DNA from: Novosphingobium sp.
GTDB taxonomy: Bacteria > Pseudomonadota > Alphaproteobacteria > Sphingomonadales > Sphingomonadaceae
Reading direction: 5' to 3'
Length of the DNA stretch: 64,000 bases
Assembly (NCBI RefSeq): GCF_020852455.1
Contig: NZ_JADZAT010000017.1
Coordinates: forward strand, 39,200 to 103,199
Part shown: one piece after another, positions 18,106 to 26,761 of the stretch
Layout of the letters: every line of letters starts with the position of its first letter
How positions within the stretch are numbered: position 1 is the first letter of the stretch
The notes under the pieces: model-generated
What the model was told of the DNA's origin: nothing
What the model saw: only the letters and a program-made list of their open reading frames with translations
Databases searched by the model: none
Position numbers and translations under genes: made by a program

Positions 18106-18753
18106 TCAATCCCGGTCTGGCGCGCCGAGCGGGAAGAATTGACGATAGGGCCTGGCATCTTCGACGCAACGCGAAACTGCCGGCAGCGCCAGCAGGTGCG
18201 CGCGCCAGGCCTTGAGGCGCGGGTAGTGATCGGGGATCGGACAGACCCAGTCGGCATAGAACAGGCTGGGCGCAGCGGCGCATTCGACCAGGCTGATCGC
18301 CTCCGGCTGGCCATAGCCGGCCAGCCAGTGATCGATCCAGGCATAAGACCGATCAAGCCGCATCTCGACATCGGTGCGGGTGGCGGCGGACAGCGTGCCG
18401 GTGCGGATCGCTTCGGCCACGCTTTCCTGCATGATCGCCATCACATAGTTGTCGAACACCCGGTCCCACATCCGCACCTGCACCGCCTCGGCGGGATCGG
18501 CGGGCAGCAGCGGGGCCGGGCCGGGGTGATGGAGATGGAGGTGTTCGACGATCGCGGTCGCCTCGAACACCACTGCCTCACCATCGACCAGCACCGGGAA
18601 CTTGCCCTGCGGACTGGCAGCGGCGACGAACTTGGTGTGCACTTCGGCATCCGGGCCGAGTTCGGCAAATTCGAACGCGGTCCCATTGGCATAGAGCGCG
18701 ATCAGTACCTTCCAGGTGTAGCTGGAAAAGGGGTGGCCATAGAGCCTGAGCAT
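18106..18753 (-). CDS. Glutathione S-transferase family protein
   Basis: This is a 215-residue protein from ATG 18753. The N-terminal thioredoxin fold is clear: MLRLYGHPFSSYTWKV, then GKFPVLVDGEAVVFEATAI, which holds the cis-Pro (FPVL) and the ES-type glutathione site in altered form (EA). A helical C-terminal domain follows. The likely catalytic residue is a Ser near position 10. The gap to the upstream PhnB-like gene is 4 bp. Confidence 0.9.
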   Translation of the reverse strand: MLRLYGHPFSSYTWKVLIALYANGTAFEFAELGPDAEVHTKFVAAASPQGKFPVLVDGEAVVFEATAIVEHLHLHHPGPAPLLPADPAEAVQVRMWDRVFDNYVMAIMQESVAEAIRTGTLSAATRTDVEMRLDRSYAWIDHWLAGYGQPEAISLVECAAAPSLFYADWVCPIPDHYPRLKAWRAHLLALPAVSRCVEDARPYRQFFPLGAPDRD

Positions 18754-18757
18754 GACG

Positions 18758-19234
18758 TTAGCCCGCCATCGCTGCTTCGATCGCGGCAATGTCGATCTTC
18801 TTCATCGTCATCATCGCCTCGAACGCGCGCTTCTGTGCGGCAGGATCAGGGTGCGACATCCAGCGGGTCAGCGCGTGCGGGGTGATCTGCCAGCTGATCC
18901 CCCACCTGTCCTTGCACCAGCCGAACATGCTTTCCGCGCCGCCATCCGCGACGATCGCATTCCACAGCCGGTCGGTTTCGGCCTGGTCATCGGTGTGGAC
19001 CTGAATCGAGAAGGCCTCGCTGTGCTTGAACATCGGCCCGCCGTTGAGCAGGATCGCGGGCATCCCCAGCAGCGTCATTTCAACCACCAGCACCGCGCCT
19101 TCACTGGTCGATGGGTTGCTGGCCGGAGCGCGATTGACCTTGCCGATCGCGGTTTCGGGAAAGGTCGCGGCATAAAAGGCGGCGGCCGCTTCTGCCGCCC
19201 CATCATACCACAGGCACAGGGTCGCCTTGCTCAT
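18758..19234 (-). CDS. PhnB-like VOC family protein
   Basis: I take ATG 19234 as the start (158 residues). The protein belongs to the PhnB / 3-demethylubiquinone-methyltransferase-like branch of the VOC superfamily. Visible are the FYAATFPETAIG segment, FKHSEAFSIQV and the DRWGISWQITP signature, followed by the usual AFEAMMTMKKIDIAAIEAA tail. Despite older names these proteins are not methyltransferases; their role is unknown. The start overlaps the GST stop by 4 bp. Confidence 0.93.
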   Translation of the reverse strand: MSKATLCLWYDGAAEAAAAFYAATFPETAIGKVNRAPASNPSTSEGAVLVVEMTLLGMPAILLNGGPMFKHSEAFSIQVHTDDQAETDRLWNAIVADGGAESMFGWCKDRWGISWQITPHALTRWMSHPDPAAQKRAFEAMMTMKKIDIAAIEAAMAG

Positions 19235-19857
19235 TTCCGTTGCTCTTGGATCAGGGCGTTGTCGATGCTTTTGGCGGCCTTGTAGGCATCGCGTGCCTGC
19301 AGCCGTTCGGTATAGGCAACAAACGCCGGGCGCGGGGGAATTGATCCGAAAGTCAGCCCCCAGTCGATCTGGCTGCCGACATAGACGTCGGCCATGGTGA
19401 ACCGCTCGCCGCAGGTGAAGGCATGGTCCGAGAAATGGCCTTCCAAAGCATCGAGGACCCGCTCGTAGCTGCCAAAGCCGACCATGCCCTGCCGGTCGGC
19501 GGGCACTTCCCAGCCCATCGAGCGGCCGACCACCGCTTGCTCGACCGGCCCGGCAGCGAAGAACAACCAGCGGTAATAGTCCGCAGCCTCGTCCTCCAGC
19601 GGGGCAAGGCCGGCCTCTGGGTGGACATGGCCAAGATAGGCGCAGATCGCCGCGCATTCGGTCACCACCCGTTCACCGCCGGGGGTGTGGTGGACGATTG
19701 TCGGTACCTTGCCCATCGGATTGGCCGCCAGCAGCGCTGCGGGCTTGTCGGCCCAGTCAACCAGCACCTGATCGTAATCGGCGCCCGCTTCGTGCAGGGC
19801 CCAGCGCGCGATCTGGCCGCGGCTCATCGGATTGGTGAAGAAGGTGTAGGCAGCCAT
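19231..19857 (-). CDS. Glutathione S-transferase family protein
   Basis: This 208-residue GST has an N-terminal FFTNPMSRGQIARWALHEAGADY (quoted in part), then MGKVPTIVHH with the cis-Pro and a VTECAAICAYL segment where the Ser of the glutathione site is replaced by the ECAAI context. The C-terminal helical domain contains FTMADVYVGSQIDWG. It is distinct from the second GST in the same operon. A 70-bp gap precedes it, the largest in the run, so an internal promoter is possible. Confidence 0.9.
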   Translation of the reverse strand: MAAYTFFTNPMSRGQIARWALHEAGADYDQVLVDWADKPAALLAANPMGKVPTIVHHTPGGERVVTECAAICAYLGHVHPEAGLAPLEDEAADYYRWLFFAAGPVEQAVVGRSMGWEVPADRQGMVGFGSYERVLDALEGHFSDHAFTCGERFTMADVYVGSQIDWGLTFGSIPPRPAFVAYTERLQARDAYKAAKSIDNALIQEQRK

Positions 19858-19927
19858 GGATCAACTCCGCATGCAAAATGGAACAAATGTTGAACATGCG
19901 CTTTGCGTCAGGCCTGGTCAAGCCTTG

Positions 19928-20713
19928 CTAACGCGGGCCTACCAGACTGAACAAGGCGCCCTGCGGATCGACGCCCTGCACGACCCACAGTGGCCCCGGA
20001 ACCTCATGCGGGCCGTTGACGATCTGACCGCCGGCAGCCTCGATCCGGCCTTTCGCGGCCTCGATCCCGTCAACCCAGAAATAGTGGCACCACAGCGGCG
20101 CGGGCACCGCTTCGGGCCTGGCCATGATCGCGCCGACCATCACCCCGTCATGGGCGATGAACTGGTATGTGCCCATCGGGCCCATGTCCATCGGATCGGG
20201 CAGGGTCCAGCCGAACTGGCCGGTGTAGAACCCGATCGCGTTCTGCTGGTTGCCGGCCAGCAGCTCGTTCCAGCCGCAATGGCCGGGGTTGGGCAGGGCG
20301 GCAAAGCTCGTGCTCTCGCCGCCGCCGGGGGTCGGGGTCGGGGTCATGACATAGAACGGCGCACCGCAGCAGTCGGCCATCATGGCGATGCGGCCGGCCA
20401 TCTGCACGTCTCGGGCTGGCATCAGCACCTTGCCGCCCGACGCCTCGATCGCGGCAACGCTGGCATCGACATCATCGACCCCGACATAGCCCAGCCAGCA
20501 GGGCCGTGCGCCGTTGGCGGTCATGTCGCCGGTCAATTCCAGCACCCCGCCGATCATCGCGCCATCAGCGGCGGTGATGAAGCCGTAACCGTTGGTTTCG
20601 GGCGTGCCGGCGGCCATCGACCAGCCGACCACCGCGTCATAGAAGGCCTTTGCCCCCGCCACGTCGGGGGTCATCAGTTCATACCAGATCCAGCTGCCTT
20701 GCAGGGTGGCCAT
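19928..20713 (-). CDS. VOC family protein, two glyoxalase-like domains
   Basis: The 261-residue protein contains two VOC modules, about 1-120 and 130-255. Module 1 opens with GSWIWYELMTPDVAGAKAFY; module 2 has CGWNELLAGNQQNAIGFY. This domain pair is typical of the CFP32/27-kDa-antigen-like family. Metal-ligand positions are only partly recognisable, so enzyme activity is uncertain. It lies 9 bp downstream of the DUF1428 gene. Confidence 0.9.
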   Translation of the reverse strand: MATLQGSWIWYELMTPDVAGAKAFYDAVVGWSMAAGTPETNGYGFITAADGAMIGGVLELTGDMTANGARPCWLGYVGVDDVDASVAAIEASGGKVLMPARDVQMAGRIAMMADCCGAPFYVMTPTPTPGGGESTSFAALPNPGHCGWNELLAGNQQNAIGFYTGQFGWTLPDPMDMGPMGTYQFIAHDGVMVGAIMARPEAVPAPLWCHYFWVDGIEAAKGRIEAAGGQIVNGPHEVPGPLWVVQGVDPQGALFSLVGPR

Positions 20714-20722
20714 CGGTCTATC

Positions 20723-21094
20723 CTATTTCTCGAGGTGCACGACGGGACGGAACCCGCCGAAAATCATGCGCTTGCCGTTAAACGGGACCGGGTTCTTGTC
20801 CTGGTCCATCCGCGGGTCAGGATTGTCCGGCTCCATCATCCTGGCCATGGCCGCGTCGCGCGTTTCCTTGTCGGGCCATTCGACCCAGGCGAAAACCACG
20901 TCCTCATCGGGTTCTGCCTTTACCGCCATGCGAAAGTCGGTGACCGTGCCGTCCGGCACCTCATCGGCCCAGCACTCCAGAATGCGGGTCGCGCCGAGTT
21001 CGATGAACATCGAATCGGTGTAGTTGGCGAATTCGATGAAGCGCTGTTTGTTGCCCTTGGGAACGGGCAGGACAAACCCGTCAACATAACTCAT
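20723..21094 (-). CDS. DUF1428 family protein
   Basis: A 123-residue protein from ATG 21094, MSYVDGFVLPVPK. The DUF1428 (dimeric alpha-beta barrel) signature includes the FAWVEWPDKETRDAAMARMM and NGKRMIFGGF segments. Function unknown; related families bind small ligands or have monooxygenase-like folds. The open frame upstream of 21094 overlaps the DUF1801 gene and is not used. Confidence 0.92.
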   Translation of the reverse strand: MSYVDGFVLPVPKGNKQRFIEFANYTDSMFIELGATRILECWADEVPDGTVTDFRMAVKAEPDEDVVFAWVEWPDKETRDAAMARMMEPDNPDPRMDQDKNPVPFNGKRMIFGGFRPVVHLEK

Positions 21095-21107
21095 TGTCTT
21101 CTCCCGA

Positions 21108-21497
21108 TCACAACAGGCGCTCAAGCACACCCTTACGTTTGACGATATTCTTGTAATCCCACTGGATTTCGCGTGACTTTTGGAGCCAGCGGCGCAGGTC
21201 TTCGATCTCGATTTCTCCGGCATGCCCGAATCGCGCCTCGGCAGCCTTGAACTTGCCCTCTGGCTTGAGATCTGGCTCGGAAAAATCCTGCCCACTCCAG
21301 AACAAGAGGCGCACATCACCCTTCAGTTTCGAATACCCGACAATCGGATTCCCGGCCAGGAACCAGACAGGGTGGGCATGCCAGACTTTGCCTTCGGCAT
21401 CGGGCAGCGCGGCTTCGATCTCGGCCCGCAGGGCTTCGCAGATTGCCTGATCTACAGTAGTCAGACTGCGATGGTAGGCGACGATCGGGTCGGTCAC
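21108..21497 (-). CDS. DUF1801 family protein
   Basis: The 129-residue protein shows the DUF1801 pattern: ALRAEIEAALPDAEGKVWH, FLAGNPIVGYSKLKGDVRLLF and a C-terminal helix pair ending in NIVKRKGVLERLL. The fold resembles YdhG/frataxin-like proteins; the role is unknown. It is 2 bp from the upstream VOC gene and 13 bp from DUF1428. Confidence 0.9.
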   Translation of the reverse strand: MTDPIVAYHRSLTTVDQAICEALRAEIEAALPDAEGKVWHAHPVWFLAGNPIVGYSKLKGDVRLLFWSGQDFSEPDLKPEGKFKAAEARFGHAGEIEIEDLRRWLQKSREIQWDYKNIVKRKGVLERLL

Positions 21498-21499
21498 GG

Positions 21500-21937
21500 T
21501 CAGGCGCTCGCTTCCGAAATTTGCGCATCGCCCGCAGCCACCGCCGGATCCATCCAGAACGGTTCCCAGATGTGGCCGTCTGGATCGGCGATCGTGCGCT
21601 GGTACATGAAGCCGTGATCTTCAGGCGGATTGACATCGGCCCTGCCGCCAGCGGCCGCGCCAGCCTCGACCAGTCGGGTTACTTCAGCCCTGTCATCGCA
21701 GGCAAGCGCCAGCGAAACCTCGCTGGATCCCGGCGGGCAGATCGGCCGCGAGGTAAAGCTGCTCCACTTGGCGTGGGTCAACAGCATGACATAGATCGCA
21801 TCAGACCAGACCATGCAGGCGCCGTTCTCGTCAGAGAACTTCGGATTGTTGGTGAAACCCAGCGCGGCATAGAACCGCATTGCCCGTGGCAGGTTCGCCA
21901 CCGGCAGGTTCACGAATATCATGCGGCTCACGGCCAT
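21500..21937 (-). CDS. VOC family protein (glyoxalase-like, single domain)
   Basis: The 145-residue protein begins MIFVNLPVANLPRAMRFYAALGF after a five-residue lead and ends with DPDGHIWEPFWMD, the characteristic DPDG(H)xWE ending that supplies a metal-ligand Glu. The single module is expected to dimerise. It is the first structural gene after the TetR regulator, with a 14-bp gap. Confidence 0.92.
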   Translation of the reverse strand: MAVSRMIFVNLPVANLPRAMRFYAALGFTNNPKFSDENGACMVWSDAIYVMLLTHAKWSSFTSRPICPPGSSEVSLALACDDRAEVTRLVEAGAAAGGRADVNPPEDHGFMYQRTIADPDGHIWEPFWMDPAVAAGDAQISEASA

Positions 21938-21951
21938 TCTCCCAATTTGTT

Positions 21952-22581
21952 TTAATTCAGTGGTTTAAGAAGAATTTCGAAATATCGGCGCAAGTGGCCA
22001 AGCTCTTCGCGGGCGGTCTCGGCTGCGCTTTCGCCACCTTCGGTCTTGGCCAGTATGAAGGTGCCCTGGAGAACCGCCTGAACATGCCGGGCCAGGCTGG
22101 CGGCTGTCACGCCCTTTGCGCCGCTGCGGGCAAGGGCTGCGGCCAGGTCCTGTTCCAGTGCGGCGGCGTTGCCCATAATGCTGGCCTGGCAGGCAGCGCG
22201 GATCGGATCGCTGGTCAGGAACGCTTCCTGCACCATGGTCCCGGCAACGCAGCTGAAGCTTTCGACCGGTCCCGCCAGCAGGGCGATTCTGAGGTCGATG
22301 TAGCCCAGCACCCGGTCGAGCGGATCGGGCAGGTGATGGAACGGCGCGCTGGCAAAAAATGCGCCGGTGCTGGCCGACCAGTACTGCGCCAGCGCCACAC
22401 CCAGCGCCTCCTTCGACTCAAAGTGGTGAAAGAACGCCCCCTTGGTGACCCCGGCCCGGGCGCACAGCTGATCCACCGACGTAGCCGAAAATCCCTGTTT
22501 TCGAACCAGATAGACCCCGGCTTCGAGCAGCTTGTCACGCGCTGAAACCGGCGCCGGGCGGAAGGGCTGATTCGGGATCAT
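21952..22581 (-). CDS. TetR/AcrR family transcriptional regulator
   Basis: From ATG 22581 it has 209 residues. The N-terminal helix-turn-helix is clear (KQGFSATSVDQLCARAGV, then TKGAFFHHFESKEAL, the TetR signature). The C-terminal ligand domain is of the type in which a Cys-containing SFSCVAGTM segment occurs. A start at 22617 is also open, but it would put the 26-bp operator (22588-22613) inside the gene, so I prefer 22581. It heads the ten-gene minus-strand run and likely represses itself and that run. Confidence 0.9.
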   Translation of the reverse strand: MIPNQPFRPAPVSARDKLLEAGVYLVRKQGFSATSVDQLCARAGVTKGAFFHHFESKEALGVALAQYWSASTGAFFASAPFHHLPDPLDRVLGYIDLRIALLAGPVESFSCVAGTMVQEAFLTSDPIRAACQASIMGNAAALEQDLAAALARSGAKGVTAASLARHVQAVLQGTFILAKTEGGESAAETAREELGHLRRYFEILLKPLN

Positions 22582-22587
22582 GCCCAA

Positions 22588-22613
22588 CAACATACCGACC
22601 GGTTGGTATGTTG
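22588..22613. promoter_or_regulatory. TetR-type palindromic operator
   Basis: This is a 26-bp dyad with a single mismatch. Each half is CAACATACC followed by (G/A)ACC, matching on the other strand. It lies 6 bp upstream of the TetR start. TTGACA at 22611-22616 on the plus strand overlaps its edge and could be the -35 of the diguanylate cyclase gene, so both directions could be controlled. Confidence 0.75.
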
Positions 22614-22667
22614 ACAAGATCGGCGCGCGTTAACGCCTAATTGTCCTTGGCGGACTATGATCGATCC

Positions 22668-24338
22668 ATGGGGGCTCTCCGCAGGATCCTGATCAGGCTG
22701 TGCCTGGCGCTGTCACTCGCTTTCGTTGCGAGCGCACCGGCGCGGGCTGCGACGCCGGTCGAAACCTGTATTGCCCCGCTTTCCGAAAACCGCGCACTGT
22801 TGCCGCACTTTGACTGCGAGGGATCGCAGAGCCGCTACGGATCGGGCGATTTTGCTGTCCAGCTGCGGTTCGCGCCGCAGGTTTCGCAAGCCGCAGATCC
22901 GCTGATCCTGCGCACCACCAGCGTCTGGCAGCAGTCTCAACGGATCGTGTTTCGCTATGCTGATGGCACCACCGTGACCCATCGGTTCAGTTCGGCCCAA
23001 GCTGCACAATTTCTGAGTATCGGGGCGATCTTCGAATTTCCGGTCCCGGCCCGGCCTGCCGCGCTCGAAGGCGCCTACATCGAGGTTACTGGCAGCGCCA
23101 ACTGGCGCGGAGTGGTGCTGGGCGCAGAATTGATGAAGCGCAGCGAGGCGGACCGGCTCGAGGATTGGCTGATTGCGCTTTATGCCGGGTTTGCCGGTCT
23201 TTCGTTTGCCTTGCTTGGCTATAACCTGGCGCTGTGGCGCGCGCTGCGCCATCGTTTCCAGCTGACCTATTGCGCAATGGTCGGTTCGCTGGCGGCCTAC
23301 ACTTTCACCTCCAGTGCGGTGGTGATGATGGTCTTTCCCTGGCTCGACAACAACGACCGCTTGCGGATCAACTATATCCTGCTGTCGCTGGCAGCGATTT
23401 GCGGACTTCGGTTCCTGCAGGACTTCTTCGGGCCGCGTGTGATCTCGGCGCGGCTGCGACGGCTGGTGGCAATTGCTTCGATTGCCAGCCTGCTGACCGC
23501 ATTGGCCTTTGCCGTGCTGGCGCCGACCTACGGCCGCCTGCTCGACAAGCTCTATTTCGTTTCGGGCGGCGCCCTGCTGGTCTTGCTATTCCCGGTGATC
23601 TGGTCGGCCTGGCGGGCGCGGGTGCATTACTTCTGGCTGTTCATGCTTGCCTGGTCGGCACCGATCGGGGTGTCGATCTTGCGGTCGGCTCATGGCCTGG
23701 GTCTGATTGGCTACAGCTTCTGGCTCGACAATGGCAACATGATCGCGCTTTCGATCGAATCGGTGCTCTCGACAATGCTGATCGTTGGCCGCCTGCGCGA
23801 TCTGGCGCGCGAACGCGATCAGGCCCGGGCGAGCGAGCAATCGGCACTGCGGCTGGCCAATTCCGATCCTTTGACAGGGCTGCTCAACCGGCGCGCGTTC
23901 ATCCACAAGGCCGTCGGTCGGGCGGCGGCGCATCGCCTGTTTCTGGTCGATATCGATCACTTCAAGGCGATCAACGACCGGCTGGGCCACGATGCCGGTG
24001 ACGATGTGCTGCGTGCGGTTGCCGAAGTGCTGCAGGACTGCCGCCCGCCCGAAAGCCTGGCCGTGCGATTGGGCGGAGAGGAATTCGCGCTGCTGGTGCC
24101 CTTGCAGCACCAGCGCGATTGTCCGCCCGAACGCATCCTTGCTGCGATCCGCGCCAAGGCCATGCCGCTTGATTGGAAGGTTACAGTCAGTCTGGGCTTT
24201 GCCGATGGCAAGGTTTCCAGCGAAGAGGACTGGAAACGGCTGTACCGACTGGCCGATGCCGCGCTCTACCGTGCCAAGGCCGATGGCCGCGACCGGGCCT
24301 GCCGTGCGACCGACTTTGCCGCTGTGGGCGCCGCCTGA
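22668..24338 (+). CDS. Membrane diguanylate cyclase (7TM-DISM type, GGDEF)
   Basis: I start at ATG 22668 (556 residues), where a signal peptide MGALRRILIRLCLALSLAF begins; a TTG at 22641 is also open. A periplasmic beta-rich region (about 30-165) is followed by about seven membrane helices (165-390), the 7TMR-DISM layout, and a C-terminal GGDEF domain. That domain shows DPLTGLLNRRAF, DIDHFKAINDRLGHDAGDD and RLGGEEF, so the active site is complete and c-di-GMP synthesis from GTP is likely. The residues before GGEEF are RPPE rather than RxxD, so the product-inhibition site looks degenerate. Confidence 0.9.
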   Translation: MGALRRILIRLCLALSLAFVASAPARAATPVETCIAPLSENRALLPHFDCEGSQSRYGSGDFAVQLRFAPQVSQAADPLILRTTSVWQQSQRIVFRYADGTTVTHRFSSAQAAQFLSIGAIFEFPVPARPAALEGAYIEVTGSANWRGVVLGAELMKRSEADRLEDWLIALYAGFAGLSFALLGYNLALWRALRHRFQLTYCAMVGSLAAYTFTSSAVVMMVFPWLDNNDRLRINYILLSLAAICGLRFLQDFFGPRVISARLRRLVAIASIASLLTALAFAVLAPTYGRLLDKLYFVSGGALLVLLFPVIWSAWRARVHYFWLFMLAWSAPIGVSILRSAHGLGLIGYSFWLDNGNMIALSIESVLSTMLIVGRLRDLARERDQARASEQSALRLANSDPLTGLLNRRAFIHKAVGRAAAHRLFLVDIDHFKAINDRLGHDAGDDVLRAVAEVLQDCRPPESLAVRLGGEEFALLVPLQHQRDCPPERILAAIRAKAMPLDWKVTVSLGFADGKVSSEEDWKRLYRLADAALYRAKADGRDRACRATDFAAVGAA

Positions 24339-24408
24339 CCATTCTGGTCGCGAAATGCAACCAATCCATATTGCGCCGCCGCCTCGTGCCGTATAGGCGG
24401 GGCGGGTC

Positions 24409-25401
24409 ATGACCGATATTCCGAACATCCAGCTCGATACCAGCGGCCACACGATCCTGCCCGCGCCCGACACCGAAGTCGATGTGCGCGAGATGTTCGG
24501 GATCGATATCGACATGAAGGTTCCGGCCTTCAGCCAGCCCGACGAACGCACGCCCGATGTGGACGAGGCCTATGTCTTCGATCCGGATACCACGCTGGCG
24601 ATCCTGGCCGGCTTTGCCTTCAACCGGCGGGTGATCGTCCAGGGCTATCACGGCACCGGCAAATCGACCCATATCGAACAGGTTGCCGCGCGGCTGAACT
24701 GGCCTTGCGTGCGGATCAACCTGGACGCGCACATCAGCCGTATCGACCTGATCGGGCGCGATGCGATCGTGCTGCGCGATGGGCTGCAGGTCACCGAATT
24801 CCGCGAAGGGCTGCTGCCCTGGGCGTTGCAGCACCCGGTGGCGCTGGTGTTCGACGAATACGACGCGGGCCGGCCCGACGTGATGTTCGTGATCCAGCGC
24901 GTGCTGGAAACCGAAGGAAAGCTGACCCTGCTTGACCAGAACCGGGTGATCCGCCCGAACAAGTTCTTCCGCCTGTTCGCCACCGCCAACACGGTGGGGC
25001 TGGGCGATACCTCGGGCCTGTACCACGGCACCCAGGCGATCAACCAGGCACAGATGGACCGCTGGAACATCGTCGTCGCGCTCAATTATCTGCCTGCCCA
25101 GGTGGAGAGCGAGATCGTGCTCAAGAAGGTGACGGACACGGCACCCGAACTGGTTGCCAATATGGTCAAGGTCGCGGACCTTACCCGCCACGGCTTTATC
25201 AACGGCGATATCTCGACCGTGATGAGCCCGCGCACCGTGATCACCTGGGCGCAGAACACCGCGATCTTCAAGGATCCCGGTTTCGCCTTCCGGCTCTCGT
25301 TCCTCAACAAGTGTGACGAGACCGAGCGGATGCTGGTGGCTGAATACTACCAGCGGGTGTTCGGCACCGACCTGCCCGAGAGCGTGGTGGCCAAGGGGTG
25401 A
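24409..25401 (+). CDS. cobS: Cobaltochelatase subunit CobS (AAA+ ATPase)
   Basis: The 330-residue protein is the CobS subunit of aerobic cobaltochelatase (CobNST), a MoxR-like AAA+ ATPase. It has Walker [10 protein letters not shown] (about 83-91), Walker [12 protein letters not shown], sensor 1 FATANTVG and the N-terminal [11 protein letters not shown] typical of CobS. CobT is normally encoded next to it but is absent from this window; the next gene is TonB-like and overlaps the cobS stop. In alphaproteobacteria CobS-like proteins also occur without cobalamin synthesis genes, so a metal-insertion role is inferred only from family. Confidence 0.92.
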   Translation: MTDIPNIQLDTSGHTILPAPDTEVDVREMFGIDIDMKVPAFSQPDERTPDVDEAYVFDPDTTLAILAGFAFNRRVIVQGYHGTGKSTHIEQVAARLNWPCVRINLDAHISRIDLIGRDAIVLRDGLQVTEFREGLLPWALQHPVALVFDEYDAGRPDVMFVIQRVLETEGKLTLLDQNRVIRPNKFFRLFATANTVGLGDTSGLYHGTQAINQAQMDRWNIVVALNYLPAQVESEIVLKKVTDTAPELVANMVKVADLTRHGFINGDISTVMSPRTVITWAQNTAIFKDPGFAFRLSFLNKCDETERMLVAEYYQRVFGTDLPESVVAKG

Positions 25402-26096
25402 AGACGCGCCTGGCGCTGATCGCCCTGGCGCTCGCTCTGCCGACCGCGCGGCCCGCGCTGGCGCAGGATCCGGCCGCTTCGCCGGCCAAGCCTGCGCCGC
25501 TACCCGCACCGCCCAGGATTACCCGGCCCAAAACGCTTGAAACGCCGAAGTTCGTGTTCCCGGAAGAGGCACTGGCGCAGGGCCATCATGGGACGCCGGT
25601 TCATGCGGTCACGCTCAACCCTGACGGTTCGATCCGCGAGATCAAGCTGATTACCTCCTCGCGCTCCGCCGTGCTCGACAAGGCGGCGGGCGATCTGCTG
25701 GCCGGAACGAAATTTTCGCCCGCACTCGATGCGGCGGGCAAGCCGATCGAATACACTTTCCGCGCCCCGGTCGAATTTGAGCGGTGGACAGACGATGGCA
25801 AGGGCGGCAACCTGCTGACTTATCGCTGCGCCGATTTCGTTCGTGAGAACCAGTGGTGGGAAACCGCCTATGCGGATACGCCCAAGGCCAAGCCTTCCCT
25901 GCGCGAAGTGCTGGTCGGCCTGAGGTTCGTCACCAACCCCGCCGCCCGCACTGCCGATGGCCTCAAGAACCTGATCGCGCAGTCGGACAAGGAATGGAAC
26001 AAGGCGATTTCGAAATGCCGTGCCAAGCCGGACCAGCTGGTGATCGACCAGTTCGAGCAGAAGGAAGTTCTGAAGCGACTGGCACAGACGAAGTGA
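25398..26096 (+). CDS. Secreted TonB C-terminal-like domain protein
   Basis: The 232-residue protein starts at a GTG that overlaps the cobS stop (GTGA). It has a Sec signal peptide ([20 protein letters not shown]), a Pro/Ala-rich linker (about 25-45) and a TonB C-terminal-like domain (about 50-120: [35 protein letters not shown]). A second region with three Cys (CADF, CRAK) follows. There is no N-terminal membrane anchor of the TonB type, so it may not transduce energy. Confidence 0.75.
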   Translation: MKTRLALIALALALPTARPALAQDPAASPAKPAPLPAPPRITRPKTLETPKFVFPEEALAQGHHGTPVHAVTLNPDGSIREIKLITSSRSAVLDKAAGDLLAGTKFSPALDAAGKPIEYTFRAPVEFERWTDDGKGGNLLTYRCADFVRENQWWETAYADTPKAKPSLREVLVGLRFVTNPAARTADGLKNLIAQSDKEWNKAISKCRAKPDQLVIDQFEQKEVLKRLAQTK

Positions 26097-26104
26097 GCAG
26101 AGCC

Positions 26105-26689
26105 ATGACCCAATCGGCAAAAATCGTTACAGCAATTGTTGCCGGCCTGATGGCGTCTGGCCAGACCGCGCCCAAGCCGGCCGCCGCTCCTGAGCCGGCG
26201 GCCAAACCGGCGCCTGCCATCACCGTCGCGCCGGCTGCGTCCGCGCCGCAGATCATGACCAATTACTATCGCCGCGATGCCAATGCCGCTGCGCAGGTTG
26301 AAGGCGCGGTGGCCGAGGCCAAGGCTGGCGGGCGCCAGGCAATCCTGGTGTTCGGGGCAGACTGGTGCAGTGACAGCACCGCGCTGGCTGCAGTGCTGAC
26401 TTCCGACATGTTCAAGGGCTACCTTGGCAATCGCTACAGCGTGACCTTCATCGACGTGAACCGCCCGACCAAGGGCGATGGACGCAACCAGGACCTGATA
26501 GCTCGCTACGGGATCGAGAAGATGACCGGGACTCCCGAAGTGCTGGTGATCGGCAAGGATGGCAAACCGATCAATTCGATCGAGGATGCCCACAGTTGGC
26601 GCAATGCCGGGGATCGCCCAATCCTGTCGATCATGCGGTATTTCTACGATCTCAAACCCGCCGCGAGCGCGCCCGCAAAGGCCAATTAG
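26105..26689 (+). CDS. Exported thioredoxin-like protein with CxxS motif
   Basis: From ATG 26105 there are 194 residues: an N-terminal hydrophobic stretch, a Pro/Ala-rich linker (about 20-55) and a thioredoxin fold (about 70-170). The active-site region is LVFGADWCSDSTALAAV, that is CSDS (CxxS) where thioredoxins have CxxC. The cis-Pro loop is GTPEVLVIG. A CxxS motif suggests an isomerase-like or glutathione-type monothiol activity rather than a dithiol reductase. It follows the TonB-like gene by 8 bp, so the two are likely one transcript with cobS. Confidence 0.8.
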   Translation: MTQSAKIVTAIVAGLMASGQTAPKPAAAPEPAAKPAPAITVAPAASAPQIMTNYYRRDANAAAQVEGAVAEAKAGGRQAILVFGADWCSDSTALAAVLTSDMFKGYLGNRYSVTFIDVNRPTKGDGRNQDLIARYGIEKMTGTPEVLVIGKDGKPINSIEDAHSWRNAGDRPILSIMRYFYDLKPAASAPAKAN

Positions 26690-26761
26690 GACAGGTACTT
26701 GCAATTGCTGTCTTGGCCGAAGTAGTGCTGGCGGCAATTCAGGGATCAATCGGGGCGCGCT

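Noticed and set aside
18758..19657. 299-aa version of the PhnB-like protein
   Set aside because: The first 141 residues overlap the GST gene in another frame and look like shadow sequence. The conserved start is at 19234.
17195..22613. Transferred genomic island
   Set aside because: Base composition and codon use look like the rest of the window, and there is no integrase, tRNA or flanking repeat. Insertion remains possible but is not supported beyond synteny.
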